This document shows, one piece after another, positions 1 through 10,999 of a DNA stretch of 64,000 nt. Each line of letters opens with the position of its first letter. Position 1 is the stretch's first letter. Both the position numbers and the translations under genes were made by a program. Source of the stretch: Elgaria multicarinata webbii (taxonomy: Eukaryota; Chordata; Lepidosauria; Squamata; Anguidae); assembly GCF_023053635.1 (NCBI RefSeq), contig NC_086184.1, positions 10,755,379-10,819,378 on the forward strand, read 5' to 3'. The notes beneath the pieces were generated by a model. The model searched no databases and was not told the origin of the DNA. It saw nothing but the letters and a program-made list of their open reading frames with translations.

Positions 1-550
1 GGTCTCTGTGTGGGGGTCTCTGTCAGACCCCCCCCCCTTCTATGTTGGGCTCTCCCAACTGAGATCTTAAGCTGCAGCAAGACTCTAATAAATGCCAGGA
101 GTGATTGGAGCTCTCATTTGAATTTCCCACAATGCCCCTGGGTACCCCCCCCAAAAAATAGCATCTCTCCATAGTATTGTCAGAAATTTAAATGGTGGCT
201 CCCTAGTGGCACAGCACTGCAGGCAGAAGGCCCCAGGCAGAGCGGGGGGGGGGGGGAAGCTCCAGTCTCAACCACCTGCCCACACTTAAAAAGGTAAGTG
301 GAAATACTGCCCTCTTCCCCAAGGAGAGAATTGTTCAAAATTCTCACCACCACCCAGCCTCTTCTGCCAGACTTTTCATTTTATCTCCATGCCCCACGAA
401 CTGCTGCAAATGGAAGAATCGAAATATTCGGCACAGCACTATAATATTCCCACGTGCGTGGTGTTTTTTTTCTTTTAATGTTTGTGGGAAAGAGTGATTT
501 GGAGAAGGTGCTTAACTCTTTCTGTGCCTGTTGATTTTCCATCTCAAAAT
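1..550. other. Left edge, unassigned
   Basis: C and G runs at 28-39 and 246-256; a GACTCTAATAAATGCCAG stretch near 80-98 resembles the end of some repeat but has no partner in the window. Nothing else recognised. Confidence 0.4.
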
Positions 551-975
551 GGACCTTAAGATCATCTACAGGGGCCCTTCTCCGTGATCCCCTGCCAAAG
601 GAAGTGAGGCAGGTGGCTACTAGGAGGAGGGCTTTCTCCGCTGTGACACCCCGGTTGTGGAATGAGCTCCCCAGAGAGGTCCGCCTGGCGCCTACCCTGT
701 ACTCCTTTCGTGGTCAGCTGAAGACCATTTTATTCTCTCAGTATTTAAACACTTAATTTTAACTGAAATTTAAATCTTACTGTTCTAACTCTGTATTTTA
801 ATCTTATATCAATTTTGCTGCGTGGTTTTATCCTGGTTGTGCTTTTTATACTGTATTTTGTATTTGTGCTTTTAACCTGTTGGTTGTTTTATTATGGTTT
901 TAATTTTTGTGAACCGCCCAGAGAGCTTCGGCTATTGGGTGGTATAAAAATGTAATAAATAAATAAATAAATAAA
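551..975 (+). mobile_element. L2/CR1-type LINE, 3' end
   Basis: The reading frame gives the end of a reverse transcriptase protein (ATRRRAFSAVTPRLWNELPR, then VRLAPTLYSFRGQLK) followed by a 3' tail GTGAACCGCCCAGAGAGCTT and (AAAT)n. The Ala-Phe-Ser-x-x-x-Pro-x-Leu-Trp-Asn motif marks the C-terminus of L2/CR1-like LINEs; the exact clade is not settled here. Confidence 0.85.
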
Positions 976-1312
976 ATTGCTCTTCAAGTGATGGGGGTGG
1001 GGAAGCAGCCTTAGGGGGTGGTTTTTGAAAGGGAAATGGCCACCAAGGAAAGGGCTATGCCCCCCTGGCCTATCCTTCCCCATCCTCCTGAATACACACT
1101 CTGAAGAGTGCTTTCCTTTAAAGCAGGGGTGGGCAACTAATGCAGCCCTCAGCCTGATCTCAAAAGCCTGTGATCAGTTCAAATGTCTCGCAAGAGAGAT
1201 CGGTTCCTGTCCTGACAGTGCGCTATATAGGAAGGAAGGAGAGAGATGGTGAGTGGCAGAAAGAGAAAAGGGGCTGGAAGAAAGAGAAAAGGGGTGACCG
1301 CCCCACTTTTAT

Positions 1313-1616
1313 GAGCCTCGTGTGGTGCAGAGCGGTAAAGCAGCAGTTTCTGCAGCCGAAACTCTCCCCACGGCCTGAGTTCGATCCCAGCGGAAGCTGG
1401 TTTCAGGCAGCCGGCTCGGGTCGACTCAGCCTTCCATCCTCCTGAGGTCGGTAAAATGAGTACTCAGCTAGCTGGGGGAAAGGTAATAATGGCCGGGGAA
1501 GGCAACGGCAAACCACCCCGCTATAAGGCCTGCCAAGAAAACATCAGCAAAAGCTGGTGTCCCTCCAAGAGTCAGCAATGACTCAGTACTTGCACGAGAG
1601 GTTCCTTTCCTTTCCC
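1313..1616 (+). mobile_element. tRNA-derived squamate SINE
   Basis: tRNA-like head with B box GAGTTCGATCCC, then TCAGCCTTCCATCCTCCTGA, AATAATGGCCGGGGAAGGCA, AACGGCAAACCACCCCGCTA and AGAGTCAGCAATGACTCAGT with a CCTTTCCTTT tail. Close to the Squam/Sauria SINE type as I recall it. Confidence 0.82.
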
Positions 1617-1837
1617 CACTTTTGGCTCTGGTCTGGCCCACTCCCAACATGCAGTCCCCGATAAGATTACCCATAAAGCACTGCAGCCCTCAACAGAAAA
1701 AAGATTGTCCGTCTCATTTTCAAACACACACACACACATACACATAACACCATCTTTCCATGGAACTCTATGTAAACATATGATTTGGCCCTGACAACCA
1801 GCAATAACCAGAGGAACTTGGACAGTACGGTGCTTTT

Positions 1838-1958
1838 GCATCCATGTCCTGCTTGTTCATCCCTGGCCGATGGCTGGTTGGCCACAGTGTGAACAGAGTG
1901 CTGGACTAGATAGACCCTCAATCTGATCCAGCAGAGCTTTTCCTTATGTTCTTACGAC
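1838..1958 (+). mobile_element. Dispersed lizard repeat (CTGGACTAGATAGACC type)
   Basis: CCATGTCCTGCTTGTTCATC, AGTGCTGGACTAGATAGACC and TCTGATCCAGCAGAGCTTTT, ending CTTATGTTCTTACGAC. Only the 3' part. Class not certain. Confidence 0.7.
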
Positions 1959-1959
1959 T

Positions 1960-3427
1960 TTGATAATTCCTCACTTTTTGGTGGTACCTCGCTCCATTCC
2001 TTCTGGTTCAGCACTACAGTGCAAAACTATTTGAGATCTCTCGGGTGCTGCCATTTTGACAAGCCTTTAATTGAAGAAGAAAGAAGCGGCTGTCCGTTGC
2101 CTGCCCTCTCTTCCCTTCACAACCAAATCTCTCATCCTTCCATGTTTAGGGATATTATGCTAATTACCGAAACTATTAATGGTTTTATTTGCACAGACTT
2201 AAATATAAATTCTACCACTGATTCTAGAAAACCGCCTTAGACTTCTATAAAGAGCCTCTCAAAGCAGGCAGTAATTAATCTGCGATTTATCCTTAACATC
2301 GTGAAACGATCAAAGGCAGATACATATTTTGAAATGAGCAGGGAGCCATAAAATGTTTGAGACCCTGCTAATATAGGGAATTATCAAAAGACCTCCCAAA
2401 TGAATTGAGTTAATTCAAGCCTCCTTGTTCACAATTAGCCCGTTATCTTAAAAATCTGCAGCTCAGTTCCTCACTATCACATCTGTGCACAAAAACAGAC
2501 CCTCGTTGGGGAAAAGGCTAAGATGTCTAAATCCTTAAAACTTCTGCATTTTCCCCTTCTTTTTCTCCTCAAGAATGAATGGATGTGCTTAAAGAGATAG
2601 TTCTTTTCATGTGAGATTGATGCTGTCTAACCTAATTCTTGATGTTTCTTCTATTGTACAGAGAGGTATCCTTTGAGGAAGAAAAAACAGCTTGTGTTGT
2701 GATAACAAAGACACAAAAAAATAGCTCCGTCTCTGCTTTCAAAGGGACAAGCTGTTTTCATTTCCTCTGAAGAAGCTCATTACAATATGATGGGCAAAAT
2801 GTCAGGAATAATTAAGTGCAAAAAGGTAGTAGACCAAAAAAAAAAAGTCCATTTGGAATCAATGCTTCTTTTGTGAAGACCTCCCACCAAAAGCATCTCC
2901 ATCACCTGACAGGAATTGATATATATGAAAAGAAGCTATCTAAGACACTCCAAGAGAAATATGGGGATATAGACAGAGATCATATGAAATGTGTCATGAA
3001 CATTTTCTCTTTCCGTCCCCTCCTCCCACCAACTCGCTTCCCTTCTCGCGAAGAAGCTTAAAAGGAACTTGATGTTAGACCAGACACTGGGAGGAAACAA
3101 CTTCCTCTCTCCTGCTCAGGCACAAATCACACAACGGCTTGTGCCTCGCAGGCGGAGCGAAGTTGTCTGAGAAGCTCAAAAGTTGCTGGGCTTCCTTCGT
3201 TTTATACGGAGGAGGTCATGCCTCCCACCAGCCCTCGGGTCAAGATTGTAAACATCAACCTATCCAGATAAGAAGGCCGAGGCAGATGATATTAATTACC
3301 TGCTCTTTCAAGTCATCCCTGTCTAACATCTGGTTTCCTCTTTGTAACATTCAGCTAGGCCAATAAAAACTAGGGGAGCTTCAGCTGGGTTGGTGTGGCA
3401 AGAGGGATCGTGTACCCTGCCCCCTTT

Positions 3428-3430
<3 letters not shown>
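1960..3430. other. Unique AT-rich DNA, possible conserved noncoding element
   Basis: No repeat recognised from about 2000 to 2800. Contains homeodomain-type TAATTAATC near 2272 and a TCF/LEF-type ATCAAAGG at 2309-2316. Conservation cannot be tested here. Confidence 0.35.

Positions 3431-3478
<48 letters not shown>
3431..3478. repeat. (TA)n microsatellite
   Basis: About 24 TA units. Confidence 0.97.
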
Positions 3479-3482
<4 letters not shown>

Positions 3483-3706
3483 TAATCACTTTATCCCGCT
3501 CTTCGGCCAAAAAGGCTCCCAGAGTCAGAGTGGCTTACGTGGAATCAGTAAATCGAGAGAGTCCCTGTCCACAGGTTTGCAATCTAAAAAGATATGCCAC
3601 ACAAGGAAGAGGGCTCTGGAAGGAAAAGGAGGAGGAATAACTAGTCTTTCCGCAGGGCTGCAAGGATGGTCCTGCTTCCTCTTTCATCTCCTTCTGTACA
3701 TCCTGC
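3479..3706 (-). mobile_element. LINE/SINE-type 3' tail (CCCGC...CGGCCAAAAAGGC)
   Basis: CTTTATCCCGCTCTTCGGCC, AAAAAGGCTCCCAGAGTCAG and CAGGTTTGCAATCTAAAAAG. Same family at 9866, 29047 and 63630; family name not settled. Confidence 0.65.
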
Positions 3707-4013
3707 TGGGGGGATTCGACACGTCATACTGAGGGCGCTTCCATGCGCCCCCAGAGCAATCGTGTAGCTTGCCTGGGACGAGAGGAGGAAGAGGTGTCCT
3801 TGCCGCCACCGCCGCTGCCACCCACCTACCTCCTCGCCAGCCAGGTCGGAGAGCTTGGCAGAAGAAGGCTCTCCGACTCGGCCGGCGAGGAGGTAGGTGG
3901 GTGGCGGCGGCGGCGGCAAGGACGCCTCTTCCCAGGCAAGCTACATGATCGCTTTGGGGGCGCACTGGGGGTGCATGGAAGCCCCCTCAGTACGACGTGT
4001 GGAATCCTCCCTG
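3707..4013. mobile_element. Long GC-rich palindromic element (about 307 bp)
   Basis: Left arm from about 3707 and right arm to about 4013 are complementary over roughly 130 bp each: CACGTCATACTGAGGGCGCT against its partner near 3983-4002, TAGCTTGCCTGGGA against TCCCAGGCAAGCTA, and CCACCCACCTACCTCCTCGC against its partner near 3886-3905. Rich in CpG. No clear target duplication. Confidence 0.8.
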
Positions 4014-4435
4014 GAATGGCTGCTGGTGACAATAGCTGGAAATGAAGGGTGTAATACTGGGTTGTTCTTTGTGGATTTGATCAGTTCTTTGTGTTCTGGG
4101 TACCCTTGTGGTTCATCCATTAGAAGAGCCTTCCCCCAACCCGGTGCTTTCCAGATGACTTGGACTCCAACTCCCATCATTCCTACCAGGACAGATCTAT
4201 AATTTAGGGGAATTCTTAGAGAAGAGTTCTCACAAGACAGGAGACAGGCAAATGTTGCCTCCACCTTCAAAGAGGGAGGGGGCAGATCCAGGGAACTACT
4301 GATGGGCCAGCTTGATGTTGATACTTGGAAAGGTTCAAGACCAGCTTATCTGGTATGATGGCATGGGATGCTGCAACCTTGGCCTGGTCAGTTTCTGGAA
4401 GGCTGACTACCAAGGAACCCAATGTACATTGATTC

Positions 4436-4502
4436 CTGCATTGAGCAGGGGGTTGGACTCGATGGCCTTGTTAGGCCCTTTCCAACTCTATGATTCTATG
4501 AA
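4436..4502 (+). mobile_element. CR1 LINE 3' end
   Basis: GGACTCGATGGCCTTGTTAG, then CCAACTCTATGATTCTATGA. This is the classic CR1 3' end with its ATTCTATG octamer. Confidence 0.88.
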
Positions 4503-4569
4503 ATCACCCTAATTATTTTTTTGTGGGGGGGGACCCTACTGTGATCACAAAGAGCCAAAACAGGTTTCT

Positions 4570-4812
4570 CAAGAGTGTGATGTAGTGGTTAGAATGTTGA
4601 ATTGGGACCTGGGAGATCCATGTTCAAGTCCCCACTCAGCCATGGAGCTCACTGGGTGACTTTGGGCTAGTCATTGATTCTCAGCTTAGCCTACCTCACA
4701 GGGTTATTGTGAGGATAAAATGTAGAGGAGGAGGACCATGCAAGCTGCCTTGGGTTGCTTGCAAAAAGGGGGGGGGAGTTGGATATAAATGTAATGAATT
4801 AAATAAATAAAT
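4570..4812 (+). mobile_element. MIR-like SINE
   Basis: GTGTGATGTAGTGGTTAGAA, B box GTTCAAGTCCC, then CTCACTGGGTGACTTTGGGC, CTCACAGGGTTATTGTGAGG and ATATAAATGTAATG. Confidence 0.85.
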
Positions 4813-4844
4813 GAATTGGGCTGGATTAAGCTTATCTAGTTTTT

Positions 4845-5020
4845 TGATAGATTTACCAGCCTGATAGATCAAAGAAATGGTGTGAATGTAGTATAACTTG
4901 ACTTCAGCAAGGCTTTTGACAAGGTCCCCTTTGAAATTCTTTTTGACAAGCTGGTAAAATGTGGAGTACATGATACTGCTGTTAGTTGGTTGATGGACCG
5001 TACTCAAAGGATGCTCCTCA
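4845..5020 (+). mobile_element. CR1 LINE, RT fragment
   Basis: Frame gives LDFSKAFDKVPFEILFDKLV and VHDTAVSWLMDRTQ, the YxDFSKAFD region of CR1 reverse transcriptase. Confidence 0.8.
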
Positions 5021-5035
5021 ACAGCTCCTCAACTT

Positions 5036-5205
5036 GGAGCTTTTTTACACAAAGCATTTATTGTGCACTGGTACTTCCTTATTCACAGTTGTTTATGGAT
5101 TCTTTAGCCGACGTCATGCTCCTCCAGGTTTGCTTCTGTTTTTAAGAGCACTTCCCTTGTTATATTGTTATTGTTTTTAGAGTAGAGGAAAATGGGGTAT
5201 TATCT
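5036..5205 (+). repeat. Unclassified dispersed repeat, copy 1
   Basis: Shares order and wording with 8178-8345: CATTTATTGTGCACT..., GGATTCTTTAGCCGACGTCA..., GTTTGCTTCTGTTTTTA and AATGGGGTATTAT. No recognised coding part. Confidence 0.65.
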
Positions 5206-6168
5206 CCAAGGGAATGCAGTCCTTGACAGAAAAAAGACTCCTTGTTCAGGAAGTTAAGCAGGGAGCTGGGCACAGGAAAAGAAGCTTGGAGGAGAGATTG
5301 AAGAAGAAATGAAGACGAGACAAGAGCAGTCTGAAAAGGAGCAGTGAGGATCAATCCCCATGGCCAGGATTGGCAAGGCAGAGTATAAGAGACTGGTAAC
5401 CTCAGTGTCTGGGCTAGGACCAAGTTTGGATTTTGTGTGCTCAGGCTTCAGGCTTCCATTCAAGACAAGGTGAATAGGGGTTTGCTGCTTCCATCCCTGG
5501 AATTGGCAGGCAACATGAATCCTCTAGCTAGGCCAGGCCTGCAATCAATACCAGGAGATTGGTCTTCTGCTTTTGTCTGGTCAAAAGACCAATACCCATT
5601 GCCCCCTGTGCCGCAGGCTCCAACTTCTAGCCGAAAACCTTGACTTCAAAGACGCTGAGCTTGAAAATACACTCTCTGGATCTAGATTTGGGTATGGCCA
5701 GCCAACGTCCCGACAGTGAGTGTGGCTGAAGTTGACACACCGATTCCAACTGACCAGCTTTGGCTGCAGGTCTCTAGTCTGTCTCGAATACTATTACAAA
5801 TGTCTGGGTAGAGAAGGAGATCAGATCAGAAACATTTTTTTTTAATCTTTTCCTCCTCAAAGATTGTGGCAGGGGAATTCAATTTATGCCAGGTCCCGGT
5901 TTCCTAAAAGAATAAAGAGGCACAAAAAGTTAAGCCAATGGATTAACATTTAAAGGAATGTGTTTCTCTCCAGGACATTGGCTTCCACAATCCGGTCGTC
6001 TTGTGTTTATAACGACAGGTGCAGGTTAACTCTTTATCTACAGCAAATCAACCAGGGAAAGAAACTACTGCCATCTATAGTACATCTTTTAAAGGCTGGA
6101 TAGCAAATGTCAAAACTATTTGATCCGCTTTCAGAAATCAACTTTCAAGATTTCGTTAAGATTTCTTC

Positions 6169-6207
<39 letters not shown>

Positions 6208-6682
6208 TTCATACCCACACACAAATACACACACTTTGAAAAGATTTTAAGAACAAACTTTTATGTTGAAGCATGCGTGCGTGTGTGTGTAAAATGGAAA
6301 AACATGCTCAAAAGGTTTGGGGAAAGTGAAAGCTGTCTGTAGTGCAACATAAATCTATCTAAGTGTGTACTGGCAGCGGGATCTTTTATATCTGACTTAT
6401 GCTCTTGATGCTTAAGATCAACAGATATAGCTGGATTTATTGAACGTCAGTATTAATTGTGTCTGGTCCAAAGTCCGGCAATGATAACATACAGAGCCTT
6501 TGAAATGAAGAGCTATTTAGTTGCAGTACAGAAATGTCAGATACCAGGGTGTGGGCAGACTGGCTAAATTAAGAGCACACGGGTCATGTTCTTAGAATCA
6601 GATCTTTGCACAATGAACCATATAAGAAGGGGAATTCAGAGCTTATACATATTTTGGCCAGTCCACTAGTTTTACACAATGA
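5206..6682. other. Intergenic DNA, mostly unique
   Basis: No gene seen. The (TG)n at 6172 is the only clear repeat. 5870-6170 and 6340-6560 look unique. Confidence 0.4.
6172..6232. repeat. (TG)n followed by ACACACAAATACACACAC
   Basis: A TG run to about 6206 and a short CA-rich run just after it; the two can pair as a hairpin. Confidence 0.93.
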
Positions 6683-6922
6683 GGCCGTTGCTAGACCAGG
6701 TTTAGCCCGGTGTGAGGCCCGGTCTCCCTCCTGTGCATCCAGATGATGCACAGGGGATTCCGGGGTCAGGCCGGGCTAAAGCCTCCCTTAACCCAGCATA
6801 AGCGGATTCGCTTAAGGCCCGGTTTTTCCTGAGGCCGGAGCTGCGGAAGGTCTAAGCAGGGTAGCCGGGAGAAGCCGTCGCCCCAACTCCCAGCCGGATT
6901 ATCCGGCAGGTCTAGCAAGGCC
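6683..6922. mobile_element. Family B-like palindromic element, GC-rich
   Basis: Ends GGCCGTTGCTAGACC and GGTCTAGCAAGGCC, with inner blocks GGTTTAGCCCGG and CCGGGCTAAAGCC that pair. Related to family B but with a different interior. Confidence 0.7.
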
Positions 6923-7129
6923 CTGAGTGACTGTTGAATTACAGTGGCAGTATCTGCTCTTGACCTATGCATGTTCAGTTCCCAATCCCATGGAGAGGGT
7001 CCTCCAGCTATATGGGTAGGGACTCTCTATACATGTTTTAGTGAAGGCACGTAGGTCAGAGGCAAAGCCTGCCAGGCAATGCCACACATCTCTAAGGGGC
7101 TTCTTCTTATAAGGACTAAAAAAATGCCC

Positions 7130-7365
7130 AAGTATGAAATAAGCACAAATCATTTGACTTGCGCAATTTCACAGCTGGAAACATTTACAGAAATCATGAT
7201 TTATGCAAAACCGTGGCCATAAATAGCACAATTTGCATAAAACTGCAAGTTTAAATGGCCCTTTATGTCTGCCTTTTTACAAAAATTGCACTATTTATGG
7301 CCACAATTTTGCACAAATCACAATTTCCGTAAATAGAATTTGCGCAAATTGCAGCTTGTGGACAA
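7130..7365. repeat. AT-rich inverted repeat
   Basis: About 44-bp arms: AAATCATGATTTATGCAAAA with GTGGCCATAAATAGCACAAT (7190 onward) face AAATTGCACTATTTATGGCC with AATTTTGCACAAATCACAAT (to about 7325). A further pair of GCGCAAATT blocks lies outside. Unknown family. Confidence 0.7.
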
Positions 7366-8177
7366 AAAGCAAGACACAATCTCTCACCAGGCACCTGCAG
7401 ACGATCTGGAAGCTTGCCCCACATGCATAATGGACAGCAACTCCTGGGAGTCCGGCAAGCAGAGTACAAACAGGGTTCTGGGGAGTTTGGCCATCCATAG
7501 CTATGGGGAGGTCTATAAATGTAATAAATGAAATAAAATATCTCATCGTTTCAGAAGTATTAAAAAAGAAAACACATTTCCATGTCTGGGTAAGGAGCCC
7601 CAGCCTAGGACAAGCAGAGCGTAAGTGTCACAGAATTGTCATCTCGCTTGACTCTAGAAATGTTATCACAAACCATTCATCTGGAGTAAATATATCAAAC
7701 ATAAAAAGAGACAGAGAGATGCAGAAATACAAAGGCAGAGCCTGTAGCCACACATATGCAGTAAGTCCTCTTCCCTTTGCCCCTGCATGCTTTGCAACAT
7801 TAACAAGTTCCACTAGCAGGGCAACGCTGTTCTCTTTCAAGCTGTCCGGTTTATTGCTGGCGGTACCCATTGGTGATAGAGTGTTGCAAAAACCCTCGCT
7901 TCCAGCAAAACGCCATTGCTGGATTTCAGCCATGAGACGGAGATAAACAATTCCAAGTCCACCGTCTCTAGAACTCCTATAAATAAAATGAACTGACAGC
8001 ACTGATGTGGGGTGGAAATTTTCCCAGTGCTTTATTTTTCCACGGGAAGTGTTGGTAACAATGAACTGATGCCAATTGCAAAGACAATATTATGAAAACT
8101 TGGCAGTTTCAAAGTTGTAATTATTGTTTTTCAGGTGATTATCCCTAGCAAGTATGTGAGAGAATACATATATGTCT
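7366..8177. other. Intergenic DNA
   Basis: Open frames occur on both strands at about 7503-8002 but match no family I know. A LINE-tail-like ATAAATGTAATAAATG lies at about 7513-7530. Confidence 0.35.
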
Positions 8178-8345
8178 CAGAGCTTTTCCACATGAGGCAT
8201 TTGTTGTGCACTTGTCATTGCCTGCTCATGGTTATTGATGGGTTCTTTAGATGACATCGTGACCCTCCAGTTTTGCTTCTGTTTGTATATAGTATTTTCT
8301 GCCATTTTTTAGAGCATGGGAAATGGGGTGTTATTTCTGATGGCA
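8178..8345 (+). repeat. Unclassified dispersed repeat, copy 2
   Basis: Second copy of the repeat at 5036: CATTTGTTGTGCACT, GGGTTCTTTAGATGACATCG, GTTTTGCTTCTGTTTGTA and AATGGGGTGTTATTTC. Confidence 0.65.
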
Positions 8346-8667
8346 AAAGAAAACCCAATTTTTTCTTTTGTATTTGCACTATTCTGCAATACCATGCTGC
8401 AACCTAGAGGTTATCTACTGGAAAGGCAGGAAAGGAAACACCCCTCGGGTAATGCTTGGATCCCAATTCTGGAACAAAACTGAAAGTAGATGCAGCAGTT
8501 TAACAGCCTTGTGTAGAAAAGCTCAGTGCAAAATGAAACTAATAAGTCATGATAACAAAATCGAAAATGTCCCAATGTTAGTGGAAGAGAGTTAAACTCT
8601 CGTGAAATACATGAGTGGTTGTCAGTATATCACACACAATTCTTTGGATTGCTCAAATCAATTAGTG

Positions 8668-8764
8668 CAGCATTTTTCAACCTGGTGCCTTCCATGCTGC
8701 TGGCTGAAGGATGCTGGGAATTGTAGTCCAACCCACCTGTAGGGCACTAGGTTGGGGAAAGCTG
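8668..8764. mobile_element. hAT MITE, 97 bp, perfect target duplication
   Basis: Ends CAGCATTTTTCAACCTGGTG and GGGGAAAGCTG. Flanks AATTAGTG at 8660-8667 and 8765-8772 are identical, an 8-bp hAT duplication. The interior has the TTGTAGTCCAACCC block shared by many lizard palindromic repeats. Confidence 0.92.
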
Positions 8765-9273
8765 AATTAGTGTGCTAAGAGTACCTTTATTTATTTCTTG
8801 CATTTAAACAATAAGGAAACTATATGCTTTGTCTTTACATTTTTACAAGTATTCCAAGAAAAAGGTCTACATGCTATAACATTTAAATCACATTAAATGT
8901 AATTGAATTTACCCCCTCAAATATTTCAGATCACATACTTGTGCTGTACTGAGATTTTAAAAAATGAACATGGGGTACTTTTTTTAGCTTTGTTGCTAAA
9001 TTAGATCACTCTCTAGTGATTTTCTGAGGCGAACTGATAATTTCCTGATGCAAATGACTATGCATCAGAAAATGTTCCAGAAAACCCACATCACTAGCTG
9101 ACAATAAAAGTAATGAGATTTCCCATTGAGGGGAGTTTTCAACAGGATGGGACCACCAAGGCCAGAGACATTTGAAGGTATCATGATCAAACCCTCATTG
9201 ATGGTGGTGCACATATTAATTTATTTTGTCCTGGTAGCACCTCCCATCAAGCAGGATTTCCAAGGTTTTAGAA

Positions 9274-9565
9274 CAGGGGTGAGCAACTTTGGGGGGGGGG
9301 GTGTCCAAGGGTCATTTTTGCCTTTCAATGGTTGCCCAAAACACAAGGGAATAAAAAAGAAAAAGAAAATGGTGTCTGGAGCAACTCCAAAATGATCAAC
9401 ATTAGTTTGTTTGCAAACAAACTAATTTTGACCCCTTTGGCAATCCATAGCAGCTCTGGATGCCATGTTGTTTGGGAGGGAAATTCCATTTTGGGGGTCC
9501 CCCGAATTTTGGGGGTGGCAGCGGCTGAACTGTGGGGCTGTGAAGGCCCATTGTTGCCCACCCTG
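9274..9565. mobile_element. Non-autonomous hAT element, 292 bp
   Basis: Ends CAGGGGTGAGCAAC and GTTGCCCACCCTG. Flanks TTTTAGAA (9266-9273) and ATTTAGAA (9566-9573) match at 7 of 8. Contains a G run and a 26-bp perfect palindrome at 9401-9426. Confidence 0.88.
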
Positions 9566-9865
9566 ATTTAGAAGCACGACCAGTTAGTGGGATAAGTGCA
9601 CACTCCACAACAATGATGCTTCTACCATCAGCCTAAGACAATTGAAGACTTGGTGACTGAAATAGGAAGAAAGAAGTTCTTGGCTCTAATGTCATCACCT
9701 TACATAACTGACAGAGAATGTTGTTCAAATGCTAACAAAGGAATTCATTGAGATGAAACAAACAAATAAAAAATTAATGGCTTGGAGGTAGCTCCAGTTA
9801 TGAGAAACCGCCTTATATTGAACCAGACCCTGGGCCAAGCCCAGATCACAACTGCGTCCTCCTAT

Positions 9866-10095
9866 TTATTTATTTAGAGTATTTTTATCCCGCACCTCAG
9901 CCAAAAGGCTCTCGGAGCGGCTTACAATGTATCAATAAAGAAGACAGGCTTACATTCTAAAAAAAGACATGACACACAAGGAAAAGTGTATGGGGAGGGA
10001 AGAGGGAGAAAATAAAAAGAAATTAAGGAGACTGCTTAGGCTGGTGGGAAGGCCCTGCTCCGTCCTCTCATCTCCCAATGGAGGGGCAAACCAAC
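9866..10095 (-). mobile_element. LINE/SINE-type 3' tail, second copy
   Basis: TTTTTATCCCGCACCTCAGC, AAAAGGCTCTCGGAGCGGCT, GCTTACATTCTAAAAAAAG and GGCCCTGCTCCGTCCTCTCA. Confidence 0.68.
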
Positions 10096-10999
10096 AGCTC
10101 CTTCTTCCCCACAAGGTGAAGATGTTAGCCCTGTGGGGGGGGGGGGGTTTCCAACTGAAGCAGGCTCTGATGGTGCCCTGACAACACTATTAAAAGATCT
10201 AATAATGTCCTGCACAACAACCCCTGCTCACCTTCCATTGTATATGAACTATGCTATCATTTGCCAGCGATGCCAAGTTTCTTGCCTTTATCTAAGGTAC
10301 TGGCTAGTTCTGTAAGTAAAACACTGGACTATTGGGTCTTCTTTTGTGTGCGAAGCCTCTGAATTTTCTTGGTGATGCCAAGTAGGAAAAAAAAGGACAG
10401 CTCTGACCTACAGCTTAACGCAGGGGATAAGGAGAAACCGTTTATGTTGGCATCATCCGATTAAATTCTGTATAGCTCAGCGTTTCCTTGCTTGCAGAAA
10501 TGCATTTTTGAAGCCGTGAGTAAGAGATACAAGCTTGAATCCTATTATTTGCTATCAGGCGTGTGCGATATTCCCCCCACCCCACCAAACCCAATACCGT
10601 TCACATTGGAAACACAGCCCATAATCTCAACTTGCCTGTGCACCCACTTGTAAGAGTAGACAAGTCTGCCAAAAAACATTAGTGGCCTGTGCTTCAGTTT
10701 TACAATGGAGTTTTTCTTCTCTTGCCTGGCAGTATTCTGTTCAGGTCTACTGGGGAGTTCTGCTTGTCAAGAGATGAGCTCCCCTTCACTTCCTGCTCTA
10801 ATTTCTAAGGCGAATATTTGTCTCTGCAGGAGGAGAAGTCCTGGAAAAGCATTTAAGCAAACGTCCTTTGTAACCACAGTTCTACACACTCTTCTCAAAA
10901 TGGTCATCTCCTCAAGGACAGAGGTACAAAAAGGAGTCATGGTGGCAGTGGTGGGGTGAAATCGAGAGAAGACACATCCAAAAAGGAAGATTAGATAAA
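10096..10999. other. Intergenic DNA
   Basis: A G run near 10136-10147; otherwise nothing recognised. Confidence 0.35.

Noticed and set aside
1-170. Possible LTR end at the left edge
   Set aside because: Only a poly(A)-signal-like AATAAA and short flanking sequence; no paired LTR, no target duplication and cut by the window edge.
1370-1390. tRNA gene from a B box GAGTTCGATCCC
   Set aside because: The head belongs to a SINE whose body and tail follow; no cloverleaf with intact arms was seen here or in the other SINE heads.
3641-4032. Several open frames of 68-100 codons around 3.7-4.0 kb
   Set aside because: All are readings of one GC-rich palindrome, mirrored on the two strands.
7503-8002. 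Overlapping open frames of 147 and 124 codons on opposite strands
   Set aside because: No similarity to any family I know and no splice-site or start context that favours either.
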